Source of the DNA: Methanosarcina sp.
GTDB lineage: Archaea > Halobacteriota > Methanosarcinia > Methanosarcinales > Methanosarcinaceae
DNA length: 6,255 bases
Direction of reading: 5' to 3'
Assembly (NCBI GenBank): GCA_017883485.1
Contig: JADGNM010000163.1
Location: 1 to 6,255, forward strand
Shown: piece after piece, positions 5,212 through 6,255 of the stretch
Numbering within the stretch: the first letter of the stretch is position 1
Layout: every line of letters begins with the position of its first letter
Translations under genes and position numbers: made by a program
The notes under the pieces: model-generated
What the model was told of the DNA's origin: nothing
Seen by the model: the letters and a program-made list of their open reading frames with translations, nothing else
Database searches by the model: none

Positions 5212-5610
5212 ATGGGAAGAAGAGTAACAGACGAAATAAAAGATAGGCCAGGCGAGCCTATGGTGGCTAGATCCAAAATGGGCGAAGCCACAGTAAGTGA
5301 GCTGGAAGTAAAAGGAATTGAAGATCTCACCCAAACGGAGAAGAAACACTTGCTCTTGCAGCTTGCCCGCGATAGAGTAAAGAACTCATCTGCAGGTCCC
5401 TGGGAAATAACTGATGTCAGGAGGGAAGAATGGGGAAGTGTTGGAACTACATTAACTCAACAAATGGAAATCGGCATAAAAGACATGGGAAGAAATGCTC
5501 TCTTTGAGGTATTGCTGGATATAACACAGTTAGAAAGAGAACTTGAAGCTAAAGAGATACAGACAGAGGAACTTGAGGCGGAGAAACGCAGAGCTGCGCC
5601 TAAAGAGTAA
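5212..5610 (+). CDS. Hypothetical protein, 132 aa, charged helical C terminus
   Basis: Not recognised. The ATG at 5212 follows a fair ribosome site (gaggt, 5201-5205, in an A-rich spacer). Residues 1-60 are polar and charged (VTDEIKDRPGEPMVAR; LTQTEKKHLLLQLARDRVK). A central motif GPWEITDVRREEWGSVGTT (62-80) carries two tryptophans and may be the conserved core. From about 97 to 128 the protein is a Leu/Glu/Lys-rich helix (FEVLLDITQLERELEAKE) likely to form a coiled coil, ending in a basic/acidic tail. No signal peptide, no membrane segment. It lies 45 bases after the TIR gene and 12 bases before the M6-like gene, so co-transcription is likely. Its TAA stop is in the same frame as the M6-like ORF, with only four codons between stop and the next ATG. 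The two could once have been one protein. Confidence 0.75.
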   Translation: MGRRVTDEIKDRPGEPMVARSKMGEATVSELEVKGIEDLTQTEKKHLLLQLARDRVKNSSAGPWEITDVRREEWGSVGTTLTQQMEIGIKDMGRNALFEVLLDITQLERELEAKEIQTEELEAEKRRAAPKE

Positions 5611-5622
5611 TCTGAGACAAAA

Positions 5623-6255
5623 ATGGGACAGGATGCATTAAAAAAAATATATGGTAATTCATTTGCTGGTTTTCCTGTATCCGGAGGAAATTTCCATATC
5701 CTGAACAGTTTGATCCTTCCTGAAACCGAAAACAGGGAAGTATCAAGCTTTGGTCAGACTGCTTTATTCCAGATTACTATTAATGGACTCATTACTGCAA
5801 GTGTTGCCAGCTACCTTGGTTTGCCCGATCTGTTTGATACAAATACAGGATTAAGCGCAATAGGAAGATTTGGCTTAATGGACGGACAGTCAATTTTTTC
5901 ATATAGCGGTTTATTTCCCCCCGAGCCTTCTGCGTGGGAAAAGATATTCCTTGGATGGGCGCAGCCAGTTACCATTTCTCCGGGTAATTATAATATAAGT
6001 TTAACAGCTGGATTAGCTGCTTCCCCTGTGGATACAGTAATATTAAAAGTACCAATTAATTCAACGGAGTATTTCCTATTGGAAAACCGGGAAAGGGATG
6101 TCAATAACAATGGCTCTGTTCTCACAATCCAATCAGGTGGTCAGACAGTTACAAAAACTTTTACCAAGGATGCTGCAGGTTATTACAGCTTTGCAGTTGA
6201 TTCGGTCTATGGTGTAGTCACTGATGTTGATGAGTTTGACTGGAGTCTTCCCGGT
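5623..6255 (+). CDS. M6 (immune inhibitor A-like) metalloprotease homologue lacking the zinc site, 3'-partial
   Basis: 211 residues are visible and the frame runs off the right edge. It follows the M6 peptidase layout: ILPETEN (31-37), GLPDLFDTNTG (66-76), IGRFGLMDG (80-88), PSAWEKIFLGW (102-112), YFLLENRERDVNNNG (150-164) and DEFDWSLPG (203-211, where active members continue toward GvLIWH.DE). In active members the segment before GLPDLFD is HExGHxxGLPDLYD. Here residues 59-69 are ASVASYLGLPD, so both His and the catalytic Glu are replaced (A59, S60, S63) while G66 and D69 stay in exact register. It should therefore not be a zinc protease of this class. M6 enzymes are normally secreted with a long N-terminal region; this ORF begins MGQDALKKIYG, with no signal peptide and only 58 residues before the motif. 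The ribosome site at ATG 5623 is weak, consistent with translational coupling to the 132-aa gene 12 bases upstream. A binding or sensing role is inferred. Confidence 0.82.
   Translation, partial: MGQDALKKIYGNSFAGFPVSGGNFHILNSLILPETENREVSSFGQTALFQITINGLITASVASYLGLPDLFDTNTGLSAIGRFGLMDGQSIFSYSGLFPPEPSAWEKIFLGWAQPVTISPGNYNISLTAGLAASPVDTVILKVPINSTEYFLLENRERDVNNNGSVLTIQSGGQTVTKTFTKDAAGYYSFAVDSVYGVVTDVDEFDWSLPG

Noticed and set aside
5608..5610. Pyrrolysine readthrough joining the 132-aa and M6-like ORFs
   Set aside because: The stop is TAA; pyrrolysine is inserted at TAG only.

Overview
The window looks like chromosomal DNA of a methanogenic archaeon, most likely Methanosarcina or a close relative. 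This is inferred from an archaeal/eukaryotic-type tRNA methylthiotransferase, a molbindin (Mop), an Mth938-family protein, AT-rich promoters with TATA-like boxes, T-rich gene ends, and loose gene packing with long intergenic spaces. No database search was possible, so the taxonomic call is from memory of these families.

Layout. Positions 2-937 hold the 3' part of a class II (GlpX-type) fructose-1,6-bisphosphatase. Positions 1033-2340 hold a complete radical-SAM methylthiotransferase of the MtaB/CDKAL1 type (tRNA ms2t6A37). These are two well-kept housekeeping genes with GC-rich third codon positions. Positions 2341-4600 are more AT-rich and patchy: an unrecognised 231-aa protein (2483-3178), a short decayed cupin-like remnant (3181-3297), a minus-strand Mth938/DUF498 gene (3305-3667) with a likely hairpin/T-tract terminator at 3207-3244, a ~400-base stretch with no convincing gene, a 69-aa molbindin (4083-4292), and a small proline/glutamate-repeat ORF in a frame that is easy to miss (4426-4566).

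The most interesting part is the right end (4606-6255). Three same-strand genes are spaced 45 and 12 bases apart. The first is a TIR-domain protein with a C-terminal four-cysteine zinc-ribbon-like tail. The second is an unrecognised 132-aa protein ending in a charged helix. The third, cut off by the window end, is clearly related to the M6 (immune inhibitor A-like) metalloproteases. It has no visible signal peptide, and the zinc motif HExxHxxGxxD has become AxxxSxxGxxD with Ser in place of the Glu: all three catalytic/zinc-binding residues are gone while the flanking fold motifs remain. A TIR effector beside an apparently intracellular dead protease suggests an uncharacterised signalling or defence cassette. 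That is an inference; the gene identities for TIR and M6 are well supported by motifs.
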